A stretch of DNA of 64,000 nt from an uncultured Clostridia bacterium (lineage in GTDB: Bacteria; Bacillota; Clostridia; Oscillospirales; Acutalibacteraceae). The notes beneath the pieces are model-generated. The model was not told where the DNA came from. It worked only from the letters and a program-made list of their open reading frames with translations, and searched no databases. Each line of letters starts with the position of its first letter. Position 1 is the first letter of the stretch. Of this stretch, positions 15,945-25,233 are shown in pieces. A program made the position numbers and the translations under genes. The stretch lies in contig CALWIU010000023.1 in assembly GCA_944380845.1 (NCBI GenBank), positions 1-64,000 of the forward strand, read 5' to 3'.

Positions 15945-17015
15945 ATGCCGGATATAAGTATAGGTGACATTTGGGGAAAGGTCTGGCCGATATTATTCGC
16001 AATCTTGTTCTTTGGATTCATTATTTTTATTCATGAGCTTGGTCATTTTGTTACAGCGAAGCTGAACAAAGTCACGGTTCATGAATTTTCAATAGGCATG
16101 GGGCCTGTCATCTTCAAATTTCACCGTAAAGAGACGCAAATTTCGCTCAGACTGTTCCCGATCGGTGGCTTTGTGCAGATGGACGGAGAGGACGAAGCGT
16201 CTGATAATCCCGGCGCCTTTTGCAACAAAAAAGTATGGCAGCGGATTGTGATTGTGGCTGCCGGCGGCATTATGAATATTTTGCTCGGACTGATCCTTTG
16301 CGGAGTAATGAACAGTACGGAAGATTTGATTGGGACACGCACCATTGCACAGTTTTATGATTCCGCTGTCAGCTGCAATTATGGTCTTCAGGTCGATGAT
16401 AAAATCATTGAAGTCAATGGAATGCACATTTTTAATTCAACCGATCTCAGTTATGCGATGGTTCGCGATGAAGACGGTATTTATGATTTTACCGTGATTC
16501 GTAATGGAGAAAAGACTCTTCTTAAAAATGTAAAGTTTGACATGCAGGAAATCAACGGGACGAAAACGGTTGTTTTTGATTTTAGCCTGTATGGATTGGA
16601 AAAGACTCCATGGTTGATTTTGAAAAACTCCTTTTTGGATACGGTGTCAACGGCACGAATCGTCTGGCTGACATTGTTTGATATGGTGACCGGGCGATAT
16701 GGCATAACGGATTTGTCTGGACCGATCGGAACGATCGATATTATCGCAGATGTCGCATCCGAAGCCGCCGCCAGCGAAAAAATAACGCAGATTGTCAATA
16801 TCATGGCCTTTATTACCATCAACATCGGCGTATTCAACTTGATTCCTATCCCGGCATTGGATGGCGGCAGGCTCTTTTTCCTGATAGCAGAAGGCATCGC
16901 ACGCAAACCGATTTTGCCGAAATATGAAAAGTATATTCATGCAGCCGGTATGATCCTGTTGTTAGCGCTTGTTGCGGTTATATCCATAAAAGATGTCGTG
17001 TATCTGTTTAAGTAA
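15945..17015 (+). CDS. rseP: RseP/SpoIVFB-like site-2 zinc metalloprotease
   Basis: 356 aa. The zinc motif HELGH lies at residues 30-34 inside the first membrane segment, a PDZ domain occupies about residues 110-190, and the second catalytic motif NLIPIPALDGGR is near residue 300. These place it with RseP/RasP intramembrane proteases, which cut membrane-anchored regulators and leftover signal peptides. The position between dxr and ispG matches the usual Firmicutes order. GAAAGGA precedes ATG 15945. It begins 82 bases after dxr. Confidence 0.95.
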   Translation: MPDISIGDIWGKVWPILFAILFFGFIIFIHELGHFVTAKLNKVTVHEFSIGMGPVIFKFHRKETQISLRLFPIGGFVQMDGEDEASDNPGAFCNKKVWQRIVIVAAGGIMNILLGLILCGVMNSTEDLIGTRTIAQFYDSAVSCNYGLQVDDKIIEVNGMHIFNSTDLSYAMVRDEDGIYDFTVIRNGEKTLLKNVKFDMQEINGTKTVVFDFSLYGLEKTPWLILKNSFLDTVSTARIVWLTLFDMVTGRYGITDLSGPIGTIDIIADVASEAAASEKITQIVNIMAFITINIGVFNLIPIPALDGGRLFFLIAEGIARKPILPKYEKYIHAAGMILLLALVAVISIKDVVYLFK

Positions 17016-17030
17016 CGGAGGGGAGAGCAG

Positions 17031-18077
17031 ATGAGAAGAAAAACAAAGGTTGTTAAGATTGGTAATCTTGCCATTGGCGGCGATCATCCGATTGCGGTTC
17101 AGTCAATGCTGAATGTTCCTTCAGCGGATGCAAAAGGATGTGTGAAGCAGGCAAAAGAACTGGAAGCTGCCGGCTGTGAGATTATCCGTCTCGCGATTCC
17201 GAATATGGATTGCGTAAAAACCATCGCTGCCTTGAAAGAGGCGGTCAGCGTACCAATTGTTGCAGATATTCATTTTGATTATAAGCTTGCATTGGAAAGC
17301 GCTGCCGCCGGCGTCGATAAAATTCGCATCAATCCGGGTAATATCGGGTCAGATGATCGGGTTAAAAAAGTGGCGCAGACCTGCCGCGAAAAAGGCATTC
17401 CCATTCGCATTGGTGTTAATTCAGGCTCATTAGAAAAGGATATTCTGGCAAAATATGGTTCTCCAACGCCGGAAGCCATGGTGGAAAGCGCGTTGTATCA
17501 TTGCTCGCTTTTGGAAAAATTCGATTTTGACCAGATTGTTTTGTCATTGAAAAGCTCTGATGTTGCCCGCACGGTAGCTTGTTATGAACAAATTTCTGAG
17601 AAAACGGATTATCCGCTTCATGTTGGCGTAACAGAAGCGGGGACAGAACGGATGGGGCTGATAAAATCATCAGCAGGAATCGGTTCGCTTTTACTTCACG
17701 GCATAGGGGATACCATTCGCGTCTCCCTGACGGCTGATCCGATCAAAGAGGTTTATGCAGGGTTGGATTTGTTAAAAGCAGTTGGCCTTCGCAGTGGGGG
17801 AGTACGCTTTGTTTCCTGTCCGACTTGCGGCAGAACCGCCATCGATTTAATTAAAATTGCTGCCGAAGTGGAGCAGAGACTCAAGAATTGCAAAAAAGAC
17901 ATTACCGTTGCTGTTATGGGATGCGCAGTCAACGGCCCCGGAGAGGCACGCGAAGCTGATATCGGTCTTGCCGGCGGAAAAGGAGAAGGATTGATCTTTA
18001 AAAAGGGAAAAATCCTTCGTAAGGTCTCTGAGGAACACTTGGTTGACGCCTTGATTGAAGAGGTTGACAAACTTTAA
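17031..18077 (+). CDS. ispG: 4-hydroxy-3-methylbut-2-enyl diphosphate synthase IspG
   Basis: 348 aa, the short bacterial form. It converts MEcPP to HMBPP using a [4Fe-4S] cluster. The three cluster Cys are visible in SCPTCGR and GCAVNGPGEA, with the conserved Glu after GPG. The N-terminal TIM-barrel blocks (GGDHPIAVQSMLN, ADIHFDYKLA, INPGNIG) are intact. CGGAGG lies ahead of ATG 17031, 15 bases after rseP. It is the last gene of the operon; polC, often next in Clostridia, is not here, and a phased repeat array follows instead. Confidence 0.97.
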   Translation: MRRKTKVVKIGNLAIGGDHPIAVQSMLNVPSADAKGCVKQAKELEAAGCEIIRLAIPNMDCVKTIAALKEAVSVPIVADIHFDYKLALESAAAGVDKIRINPGNIGSDDRVKKVAQTCREKGIPIRIGVNSGSLEKDILAKYGSPTPEAMVESALYHCSLLEKFDFDQIVLSLKSSDVARTVACYEQISEKTDYPLHVGVTEAGTERMGLIKSSAGIGSLLLHGIGDTIRVSLTADPIKEVYAGLDLLKAVGLRSGGVRFVSCPTCGRTAIDLIKIAAEVEQRLKNCKKDITVAVMGCAVNGPGEAREADIGLAGGKGEGLIFKKGKILRKVSEEHLVDALIEEVDKL

Positions 18078-18092
18078 TATTCTTTATTTGAA

Positions 18093-18227
18093 TGTTGATA
18101 ATTTTTTCCAAGACTTGTTGATAACCCGCTGAAAATGTGTTGAAAACCCGTTGATAAGTTGTGAAATCCTGTTGATAAAGTCTCGTCAAAATGACTGTTC
18201 AAAACGGTGTTGAAAAACGGTTGAAAA
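18093..18227. repeat. Helically phased array of DnaA-box-like 9-mers
   Basis: TGTTGATAA, the complement of TTATCAACA, occurs at 18093, 18116 and 18170, with CGTTGATAA at 18149, TGTTGAAAA at 18138 and 18208, CGCTGAAAA at 18127, TGTTCAAAA at 18196 and GGTTGAAAA at 18219. From 18116 to 18170 the units start every 11 bases (18116, 18127, 18138, 18149, 18160 degenerate, 18170). TTATCAACA differs at one position from the DnaA box TTATCCACA. All units face the same way. The array lies between ispG and the dipeptidase start. The repeat is directly visible; a DnaA role is inference. Confidence 0.7.
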
Positions 18228-18292
18228 ATACAACCCGTAATTTTTTGCCGACAGATTATACAAAATGTAATACTGTATACGAGGTGTATATT

Positions 18293-19213
18293 TTGCGCTA
18301 TTTTGACTTGCATTGCGACACGCTGACCGAAGCATATCAAAAGCATGAACATCTGGTACGGAATCATTTACAGGTTTCTTTTGATCGGGCGAATGCTTTT
18401 GAGGATTACTGTCAGCTTTTCGCCGTGTTCATTCCGGATGAGCTTCGCGACCAACAAGCGCTTGACTATTTTCTTTCCTGCGCCTCATATTTTGACGAAG
18501 AAATCCGTTTGTCTGGTGGGGATCCGGCAACCGGCAAAATAAATCCTCATTGCCGCGCCATGTTGTCCGTCGAGGGCGGCTCCGCCTGCGGCGGCACACT
18601 GGAGGGGTTGCAGACGCTTTTCGACTGCGGTGTCCGGGTAATGACTTTGACATGGAACGGCGACAATGAAATTGCAAGCGGGTGTTTTTCTCCCAGCGAT
18701 CATGGATTGACAGACTTTGGAAAAGAAGTCATTTCCCAAATGATGCGACTCGGTATGATTCCTGATGTTTCGCATCTCGGCAAAAAAAGTTTTGCGCAAT
18801 TGGCTCAATTTTATGACGGTGTTTTCATTGCTTCTCATTCAAATTATGATCTGACCGCAAATCCTTATGGCAGAGCTCGAAATTTATCCGACTGGCAGGT
18901 TCGTGAAATCGTTTCACGCGGCGGTTTGATTGGCATCAATTTTTGTCCTGATTTTCTTAGCGATCCTCCAGGCGTTGGGTACGATCATATAATGAAGCAA
19001 ATTGAATCTTTTTTGGCGCTTGACGCAGAAAAATGTCTTGCCATTGGAAGCGATTTTGACGGCTGCACGCCGATTCCGGATGTAAACAGCATTTCACGAA
19101 TCCCTTTTTTGTATCAAGCCTTGCTGGATCGAGGTTTACCTGGGGATGTGGCAGATCGACTTTTTTGGCAAAATGCGTTTTCATTTTTCCAGGCGCATTT
19201 TCCTGATAAATAA
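18293..19213 (+). CDS. Membrane (renal-type) dipeptidase
   Basis: 306 aa, family M19 amidohydrolase. The metal motif DLHCDT is at residues 4-9 (YFDLHCDTLTE), followed by MLSVEGG (Glu bridging the two zinc ions), IPDVSHLG and FIASHSN (His ligands), and IGSDFDGC near the C-terminus (catalytic Asp). It hydrolyses dipeptides, including those with D-residues. The start is read as TTG 18293 with GAGGTG six bases upstream; a longer reading to 18191 would run through the repeat array and lacks a site. It ends 18 bases before the DUF4832 gene. Confidence 0.9.
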   Translation: MRYFDLHCDTLTEAYQKHEHLVRNHLQVSFDRANAFEDYCQLFAVFIPDELRDQQALDYFLSCASYFDEEIRLSGGDPATGKINPHCRAMLSVEGGSACGGTLEGLQTLFDCGVRVMTLTWNGDNEIASGCFSPSDHGLTDFGKEVISQMMRLGMIPDVSHLGKKSFAQLAQFYDGVFIASHSNYDLTANPYGRARNLSDWQVREIVSRGGLIGINFCPDFLSDPPGVGYDHIMKQIESFLALDAEKCLAIGSDFDGCTPIPDVNSISRIPFLYQALLDRGLPGDVADRLFWQNAFSFFQAHFPDK

Positions 19214-19231
19214 TAAAAAAATGGAAGTCAT

Positions 19232-20596
19232 ATGCTTAACGACTTCCAACTCGTGTATGGTGATACTATGGCATTTCTTCCCGCAGATTATATGAGACGG
19301 TATAATATTCCGAAATGTGACCCCATTCCGACGGAATTTACCGTCATACCGGACGACAGTTGTCCTTTCAGCGATAATATTGCATTGCAGCAGGGAAACC
19401 CGGATAGAGGGTTCCGTGGTGAATTATATGTGACGCTGGGCACAAAGGAAGCCTATCCGCAGTCCGGTGTGAATTACTTTGAATGTTTTTCTTCCAGCTT
19501 CAGCAAATTCAGGGAGGAGAATATTCACCTGTATCAGTTATATGTTTATCTTTCCAATTATTATCGTACCCCTTTGGATGCGGAAGGGTTAAATCAATTG
19601 GAAGAGTATTTTCAGCTTCTGAGAGATTATGGCATCAGGGTGCTTCTCCGGTTTGCCTATGAAACAGAATCGAGCCGCACCTGTCCATCTACTCGATTGA
19701 TGAGTGAAAATATTCGCATTCTGAAACGCTGGATCAAAGATCACGAAGAGTTATTCAATGCTGTTGTTTATGCTGTGCAGCTGGGTATGTTTGGCTTTTG
19801 GGGAGAAGGACATTCAGAAACCAAACTATGCGACAAAAAGAGAATCATTCCTGAAATATTGGATATGGTGCCCAGACACTATCCGGTCATGCTTCGTCAT
19901 CCGAAATTTTTAAAGTTTGTTCCTTTAAATCAGCTTCGCCGCTGCAGCATACATGATGATTTTTTAATTGGTACTGAGCACCCGTGGGGCATGATTCCCT
20001 ATTCCCACCGCCAATATGATATGCTGCAAAACATGGAGCGCCGTTCCCTATGTGATGGCGAAATGCCGTGGGGGCGCGATCGGACGGTTTCAAATATTGA
20101 CCCCCTCTGTTTTCTTGAACAATGCGTCGGTTACGGTTTGGGTACATTAAGCGCTGAGCACAACTATAAAGAGAATGGACAAACTTATTACTTGCAGATG
20201 TGGAAACAGGTTATGCTGAGTGAAAAGGTACTGCACGAAAAGCATTTTCCCTATTTCCCCTTCCTTCTTCGCAATGGTGATATCAGCGTTTTTGATTATC
20301 TGACATATCATCTCGGCTACTTGCTTGCGATATCGAATGTAACCAGAACAGATGACCTGACAACATTTTCCTTATACAATTTCGGAATGGGTGTTCCTTA
20401 TAATTTTTCCATTACCTATCAGCGTCGAGGACAGACCATTTGTGAAGATTTGTCCGATATGACTGCGTTCAGCGTCAAAAGTTTTTGTATCGATACAGAC
20501 AGTCCTTTCCGTCTTTCTCACAATTCGGTTCCGTCGTTATCGATTCATTTGATGAATGAGATAGAGCCGGACAGCAACGGGGCATATGTATTATAA
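19232..20596 (+). CDS. DUF4874/DUF4832-type protein, possible glycoside-hydrolase fold
   Basis: 454 aa, no signal peptide. The N-terminal motif NPDRGFRGELY and the following YLSNYYRTPLDAEGL region match the DUF4874 type. The remainder, with FGFWGEGHSE and RHPKFLKF, matches the DUF4832 type. These proteins are TIM-barrel-like relatives of glycosidases with unknown substrates, usually secreted; here the protein seems cytoplasmic. It lies 18 bases after the dipeptidase on the same strand and ends at a bidirectional terminator shared with the GH95 gene. The two Glu near residues 154 and 191 are candidate acids, by inference only. Confidence 0.7.
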   Translation: MLNDFQLVYGDTMAFLPADYMRRYNIPKCDPIPTEFTVIPDDSCPFSDNIALQQGNPDRGFRGELYVTLGTKEAYPQSGVNYFECFSSSFSKFREENIHLYQLYVYLSNYYRTPLDAEGLNQLEEYFQLLRDYGIRVLLRFAYETESSRTCPSTRLMSENIRILKRWIKDHEELFNAVVYAVQLGMFGFWGEGHSETKLCDKKRIIPEILDMVPRHYPVMLRHPKFLKFVPLNQLRRCSIHDDFLIGTEHPWGMIPYSHRQYDMLQNMERRSLCDGEMPWGRDRTVSNIDPLCFLEQCVGYGLGTLSAEHNYKENGQTYYLQMWKQVMLSEKVLHEKHFPYFPFLLRNGDISVFDYLTYHLGYLLAISNVTRTDDLTTFSLYNFGMGVPYNFSITYQRRGQTICEDLSDMTAFSVKSFCIDTDSPFRLSHNSVPSLSIHLMNEIEPDSNGAYVL

Positions 20597-20597
20597 A

Positions 20598-20627
20598 AAA
20601 AAGGAATCGGGGTTCCGATTCCTTTTT
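20598..20627. terminator. Bidirectional terminator between DUF4832 and GH95 genes
   Basis: A 13-bp stem (20598-20610 with 20615-20627, core AAAGGAATCGG) with a 4-base loop has A-rich and T-rich ends, so it can stop both convergent transcripts. Confidence 0.9.
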
Positions 20628-20638
20628 CTATCAATATG

Positions 20639-22909
20639 CTATCGGCAGCGAATAATTTTTACTTGCTCGTCCGCGCCGGAAACAACCGCTTTGGTAATTT
20701 TTCCATTGTTCCATTCAATATCAACTTTTGCTCCGCCTTTGGCGCGAAGACCGCGAACACTTCCGCTTTGCCAGGCGTCCGGAAGGGCGGGCAGCAGCCA
20801 GATGGTTTCGCCGTCAGACTGCATCAGCATTTCTGCGATTCCGGAACAAGCGCCGAAATTGCCGTCGATCTGAAATGGGGGATGCGCATCAAACAGATTT
20901 GGATAGACGCCGCCACCGTGTTGCTTCCTCGTGAATTTTGATGTTATCACCGGTCGCAACAGCATATTTAACAGCTTTAGCGCATGATTGCCATCCCGCA
21001 AGCGCGCGTAAAAGTTGATTTTCCATCCAAGGCTCCAACCGGTTCCTTCATCCGAGCGATGAAGCAGCGTCTGTTTTGCTGCCTCCGCCAATGCCGGAGA
21101 TTTTTCCGGTGTTATCAAGCGAGCCGGATGCAAAGCGTAAAGATGGGAAATGTGCCGGTGGTGCGGTTCTGTTTCTTCTTCTTCCCGGTACCATTCCATC
21201 AACCGCCCGTGACTGTCAACGGCCAGCGGCAGCAATTGCGGAAGAATATCGGTAATTTGCTGAATAACAGCATCCTGATCCTGTAAAATCATTGCCGCCT
21301 TTTTTGTGTTTTCAAAAAGCTCGCGAATAATTGACATGGTCATGTGGGTGGTTTGGCTGACGGAACAGCTTTCTTTGCCGCACCGAAACGAATTTTCAGG
21401 AGAGGTAGACGGAGCAAAAATATAATATCCGTTTTCATCGCGTATTAAAACATCCAAATAGAACCGGCACGCTTTGCGCATGATCGGATAAGCGGTGTTC
21501 TTTAAAAAAGCCAGATCAGCCGTATATTCATAGTGTTCAAACAGATGATGACAAAACCATCCGCCGCTCATGGGCCAAAACGACCACTGTGCTTTTCCCT
21601 GCACAGGCTGCGCAGCACGCCAAATATCTGTATTGTGATGTGCACAAAAGCCCCTCGCGTGATAATAGGCGTCGGCTGTTTTTTCACCGGTAACGGAAAG
21701 CTCTTTTATCAGACGAATGAGCGGCTCATTCATTTCCGGCAAATCGCACATCAGGGTAGGGAAGTAATTCATCTGCGTGTTGATATTTGTCGTGTAATCC
21801 GAATTCCATGGCGGGTTAAGATGCTCATTCCAAATTCCCTGCAAATTCATTGCTTCTGATCCCGGAGTTGAGGCGCATATGGTTAAATACCTGCCATAGT
21901 GAAAGAGCAGGGAATACAGACCAAAATCATCCGGATCTCTGAGGAATCGAAGGAGCCTGGCATTGGTTGGCATCTCATCATATGACGAACCATTCAAAGT
22001 AAAATCTACACGATCATAAAATGACCGATACCATTCGTAGTGCTCTTTTTTAAGAACGGAAAATGGTTTTGCAGCAGCATCCTGAACCTGTCGGATGGCT
22101 GTTTCTTTGTATTCTTTGCCTTCTAAAAACGGATGTTTATCATATCCGTTGAAACTGCTTTCACAACTAAGAATAATCAGGGCAAAATCTGCGTTCCGAA
22201 CATCGATTCCCTTTTCAGTGACAGAATATAACCCGCTGTTCGTTACAACGCGAACTGCCGTGCGGAATTGAATTCCCTTTTCTTCCGGTTTGTCAGAATA
22301 CATGAGATTCCGATCCGGGAAAGCAGCACGATTGGGTTCGGAATCGAAGGGACATTCACCATCCATATAATAAATATTACCAGTGCTGCCCGTACAATGT
22401 TTTAATTTGCTGGTGAGCTTTACTGCAAAAGAAACACATCCGGGTTGGTTTGCTGTTACACGAATCAGCAAGCACTTTGCCGGATGGCTTGTTATATATT
22501 CCCAGCGAAACGATGCGCCGTTTTTCGCATAAGTAACTTCCGCTTTTGCCCGATCGATATCCAGAAAACGGCGATACCCGCGAATCATCCCGGAAGGCAT
22601 TGTCAACAGTAAATCGCCAAGGGGCATATATGCCTGAACATTTGCGGATGTTATCTCTTCTTCAATGATCTGTTGAGAAAGAAGCAGGTCATTGCCCATA
22701 GCGGCATCTCTAGCTTTGAAAAAGCTTTGATACGCGTTCGGCTTGTTTTCATCCCGTGGAAAGCCGGTCCACAACTCATCATAGTTAAGCGCAATTCGCT
22801 CTTTTGTGACACCGCCAAAAACCATGGCGCCGAGCTTGCCATTTCCCAGGGGAATCGCCTCTTCCCAAAGAGAGGCAGGCGCGGCAAAGGATAATCTATT
22901 TTTACTCAA
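20639..22909 (-). CDS. Glycoside hydrolase family 95 (alpha-L-fucosidase type)
   Basis: 756 aa, normal for GH95. The N-terminal beta-sandwich has [19 protein letters not shown]. The (alpha/alpha)6 barrel has [18 protein letters not shown] and [10 protein letters not shown], which hold the catalytic Asn/Asn pair of the inverting family, and the [17 protein letters not shown] stretch with the base-helper Asp. GH95 enzymes remove alpha-1,2-fucose or alpha-L-galactose from glycans. No signal peptide is visible, so it should act inside the cell on imported sugars. TTG 22909 is preferred over GTG 22918 because GAGGTG would overlap the latter. It has its own sigma-A promoter. Confidence 0.93.
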   Translation of the reverse strand: MSKNRLSFAAPASLWEEAIPLGNGKLGAMVFGGVTKERIALNYDELWTGFPRDENKPNAYQSFFKARDAAMGNDLLLSQQIIEEEITSANVQAYMPLGDLLLTMPSGMIRGYRRFLDIDRAKAEVTYAKNGASFRWEYITSHPAKCLLIRVTANQPGCVSFAVKLTSKLKHCTGSTGNIYYMDGECPFDSEPNRAAFPDRNLMYSDKPEEKGIQFRTAVRVVTNSGLYSVTEKGIDVRNADFALIILSCESSFNGYDKHPFLEGKEYKETAIRQVQDAAAKPFSVLKKEHYEWYRSFYDRVDFTLNGSSYDEMPTNARLLRFLRDPDDFGLYSLLFHYGRYLTICASTPGSEAMNLQGIWNEHLNPPWNSDYTTNINTQMNYFPTLMCDLPEMNEPLIRLIKELSVTGEKTADAYYHARGFCAHHNTDIWRAAQPVQGKAQWSFWPMSGGWFCHHLFEHYEYTADLAFLKNTAYPIMRKACRFYLDVLIRDENGYYIFAPSTSPENSFRCGKESCSVSQTTHMTMSIIRELFENTKKAAMILQDQDAVIQQITDILPQLLPLAVDSHGRLMEWYREEEETEPHHRHISHLYALHPARLITPEKSPALAEAAKQTLLHRSDEGTGWSLGWKINFYARLRDGNHALKLLNMLLRPVITSKFTRKQHGGGVYPNLFDAHPPFQIDGNFGACSGIAEMLMQSDGETIWLLPALPDAWQSGSVRGLRAKGGAKVDIEWNNGKITKAVVSGADEQVKIIRCR

Positions 22910-22931
22910 ATTGTTCACCTCATTTGTTATG

Positions 22932-22961
22932 ATTATAGGTGATTTAACTATAATTTGTCAA
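22932..22961 (-). promoter_or_regulatory. Sigma-A promoter of the GH95 gene
   Basis: Minus strand: TTGACA (22961-22956), an 18-base spacer and TATAAT (22937-22932), both hexamers perfect. Confidence 0.8.
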
Positions 22962-22995
22962 TACACAGATATCATGAAAAATCGCAGAAAAACGG

Positions 22996-23024
22996 TTGAG
23001 CTTTTTTGCCTGTTATGCTAATAT
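22996..23024 (+). promoter_or_regulatory. Sigma-A promoter of the exonuclease operon
   Basis: TTGAGC (22996-23001), a 17-base spacer and TAATAT (23019-23024), about 42 bases before ATG 23067. Confidence 0.6.
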
Positions 23025-23066
23025 GTATAGTAATATCGAAAGTAGCGTTTGATTTGAGGGTGTATC

Positions 23067-23942
23067 ATGCGATATGTCATTATGGATTTAGAATGGAATA
23101 ATGTATATGTAAAACGACTCAAGGGATATATCAATGAGATTATTGAAGTCGGCGCGGTCATGTTGGATGAATCGCTTACTGAAATCAATTCTTTTTCGTG
23201 TCTTGTCAAGTCGCAGCTCGGAAGAAAATTAAGTGCCCGTGTTGAAGAATTGACGCATTTGACCAATGATGAATTGAATTCTTCCGGAATTACTTTTCAG
23301 AATGCGATGGATCAATTTTCAGACTGGCTTCAGGATCCGAAAGATATCATTTTCATGACATGGGGCAACGGAGATATTCGCAGTCTGCTTGACAATTATC
23401 GATTTTTCATGCAAACGGAAACCATCCCTTTTTTGCACTATTATATTGATCTGCAAAGCTATTGTCAGGGGGTGGTTGCTTCACAAACAACCAATCAGGT
23501 CGGTCTTTCCGCCGCAGCGGAAAAAATCGGCATCGATTTGTCTCAATTTCATAATCATCGAGCGCTGGACGACAGTATTTTAGCGGCTGAATGCCTGCGG
23601 CGAACCTTTGATTCTGAAAAAATCGAACGATATACGGATACCTGTGATGATTCGTTTTTCAGAAGACTTCTTTTTAAAACCGTTTTGCTTACCGATTTGG
23701 ATGACCCAAAAATCGATAAAGCATTGTTCCGATGCAGATGCGATCACTGTGGGAAAGATATGGATCTATTTTCCGATTGGTTCAGCACAAAAAACGGTTT
23801 TCGCTCTGTCTTTGTATGTCATGATTGTAAGATATACAAGCGCTGCACAATTCGATTTGTTGAATTGACCGGCGGAATGGATATCAAGATTTCTTATCGC
23901 ATCGCGCATGAGCTAACGGAGGCAGAAAATGATAAGGCATAA
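23067..23942 (+). CDS. DEDDh 3'-5' exonuclease with C-terminal zinc ribbon
   Basis: 291 aa. The exonuclease domain (about 1-180) has Asp7 and Glu9 in MDLEW, Asp103 in GNGD and the His164/Asp169 pair in HRALDDS, so all four catalytic acids and the His are present. It resembles the ERI-1/KapD branch. A C-terminal metal-binding module has Cys223, 225 and 228 and then Cys251, 254 and 260, which is unusual and may bind RNA or DNA. GAGGGTG precedes ATG 23067. Its 3' end overlaps the next gene by 14 bases, so the three genes to 27252 form one operon. Confidence 0.88.
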   Translation: MRYVIMDLEWNNVYVKRLKGYINEIIEVGAVMLDESLTEINSFSCLVKSQLGRKLSARVEELTHLTNDELNSSGITFQNAMDQFSDWLQDPKDIIFMTWGNGDIRSLLDNYRFFMQTETIPFLHYYIDLQSYCQGVVASQTTNQVGLSAAAEKIGIDLSQFHNHRALDDSILAAECLRRTFDSEKIERYTDTCDDSFFRRLLFKTVLLTDLDDPKIDKALFRCRCDHCGKDMDLFSDWFSTKNGFRSVFVCHDCKIYKRCTIRFVELTGGMDIKISYRIAHELTEAENDKA

Positions 23943-25233
23943 AAATGCTGCTTTTCTCAGGATCGTATCGTTTGCTCTGCTGATGGTGTTTGTGTTTTCA
24001 TCGTGTACTGATGGATCACAGCCGACTGTAAACAATTTGCCTGATGAAAGAATAACAACCGGCTCAATAGAAGAAAAACAGACGACATCTATTTCTGACG
24101 AGTCGGCTTTCACAAATGCGCAGGCATCTGTTGAATTTCGTGCCGTGTGGCTGTCCTATAACGAAATTTCTGATCTGGTCACCGAGGATGAGGACTCATT
24201 TTATCGCGTTTTATTGGATCGCTTTTCTTCTCTTAACGACTGGGGTCTGAATACGGTTATTTTTCACGCGCGTGCTTTCGGAGATGCTTTTTATGCTTCT
24301 GAATTTTTTCCCTGGTCGTCCTATTTGACGGGCGAGCAGGGAATATCTCCCGGCTATGACCCTTTAGCTGTCGCAGTGCGTGCAGCTCATGAAGCCGGTC
24401 TGGCTCTTCATGCGTGGATCAATCCGTATCGCGTCAGTTATCAGACGGATATGCAGGCTTTATCTGAAACCAATCCTGCGCGTATTTTTGCTGAGAACGG
24501 CCAGCAGGCGGATCTGCTGCAAACAGAAAGCGGCATTTATTATAATCCTGCTTCTCTTGCCGCACAACAACTGATTTTAAACGGCATTCGGGAAATCGTG
24601 GAAAGATATGATGTCGATGGCATTCATATAGATGACTATTTTTATCCGAGCGATGTTGGTGATTCTGATAAAGAGCTGTATGATTCCTATCTATACAGCG
24701 GGGGAAAACTGTCTCTTAATGATTGGCGGAAAGCAAATGTTACCAGCCTTGTCAGCGGGATTTATGCCATGATTAAGGCGATCAAACCGTCTGTCGTATT
24801 TGGCATTAGTCCAAGCGGCATGATGGATAAAAACGAAAATATGTACTACGCTGATGTGGATACCTGGATTTCCTCTTCCGGTTATTGCGATTATATTATA
24901 CCGCAGATTTATTTTGGCTATGAGCATGATGACTATCCTTTTGCAGAGCTCGTCAAGCAATGGAGCAATGCGCGCAGCGATCCTTCTGTGAGCCTTTATA
25001 TTGGTTTGGCGCTTTACAAAACCGGTGAGTTGGACGCTTATGCCGGGAGTGAAACCGCGCAAAATGAGTGGATTGAACAGACGGATCTGATCGCCAGACA
25101 AATTCAAACAATCAGGGAAAACAAACGATGCGGCGGATTTGCGCTGTTCTCGTTTGCAGATCTTTTTCAGGAAGATGAACACAAACAGACAGAACGACAG
25201 CATCTTATGGATATGCTGGATGGTGAAGGATAA
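23929..25233 (+). CDS. Lipoprotein with GH10-like (GHL10/DUF187) domain
   Basis: 434 aa. A lipoprotein signal peptide has a lipobox VFSSC with Cys at about residue 26, then a Ser/Thr-rich linker to about 65, then the GHL10 domain starting at FRAVWLSYNE with NTVIFHARAFGDAFY, HAWINPYR and DGIHIDDYFYP. It should sit on the outer face of the membrane and cleave or bind a cell-wall-associated glycan. The downstream gene is a peptidoglycan amidase, which supports a wall role. The start overlaps the exonuclease gene by 14 bases. The exact substrate is not known for this family. Confidence 0.87.
   Translation: MIRHKNAAFLRIVSFALLMVFVFSSCTDGSQPTVNNLPDERITTGSIEEKQTTSISDESAFTNAQASVEFRAVWLSYNEISDLVTEDEDSFYRVLLDRFSSLNDWGLNTVIFHARAFGDAFYASEFFPWSSYLTGEQGISPGYDPLAVAVRAAHEAGLALHAWINPYRVSYQTDMQALSETNPARIFAENGQQADLLQTESGIYYNPASLAAQQLILNGIREIVERYDVDGIHIDDYFYPSDVGDSDKELYDSYLYSGGKLSLNDWRKANVTSLVSGIYAMIKAIKPSVVFGISPSGMMDKNENMYYADVDTWISSSGYCDYIIPQIYFGYEHDDYPFAELVKQWSNARSDPSVSLYIGLALYKTGELDAYAGSETAQNEWIEQTDLIARQIQTIRENKRCGGFALFSFADLFQEDEHKQTERQHLMDMLDGEG

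Noticed and set aside
18093..18227. The array read as the chromosomal origin or as a CRISPR array
   Set aside because: No dnaA, dnaN, gyrB or cas genes are nearby, there is no clear AT-rich unwinding element, and units are 9-11 bases without unique spacers of CRISPR size.
18191..18292. Upstream extension of the dipeptidase to 18191
   Set aside because: The added residues come from the repeat array, no ribosome site precedes it, and the metal motif already starts four residues after TTG 18293.
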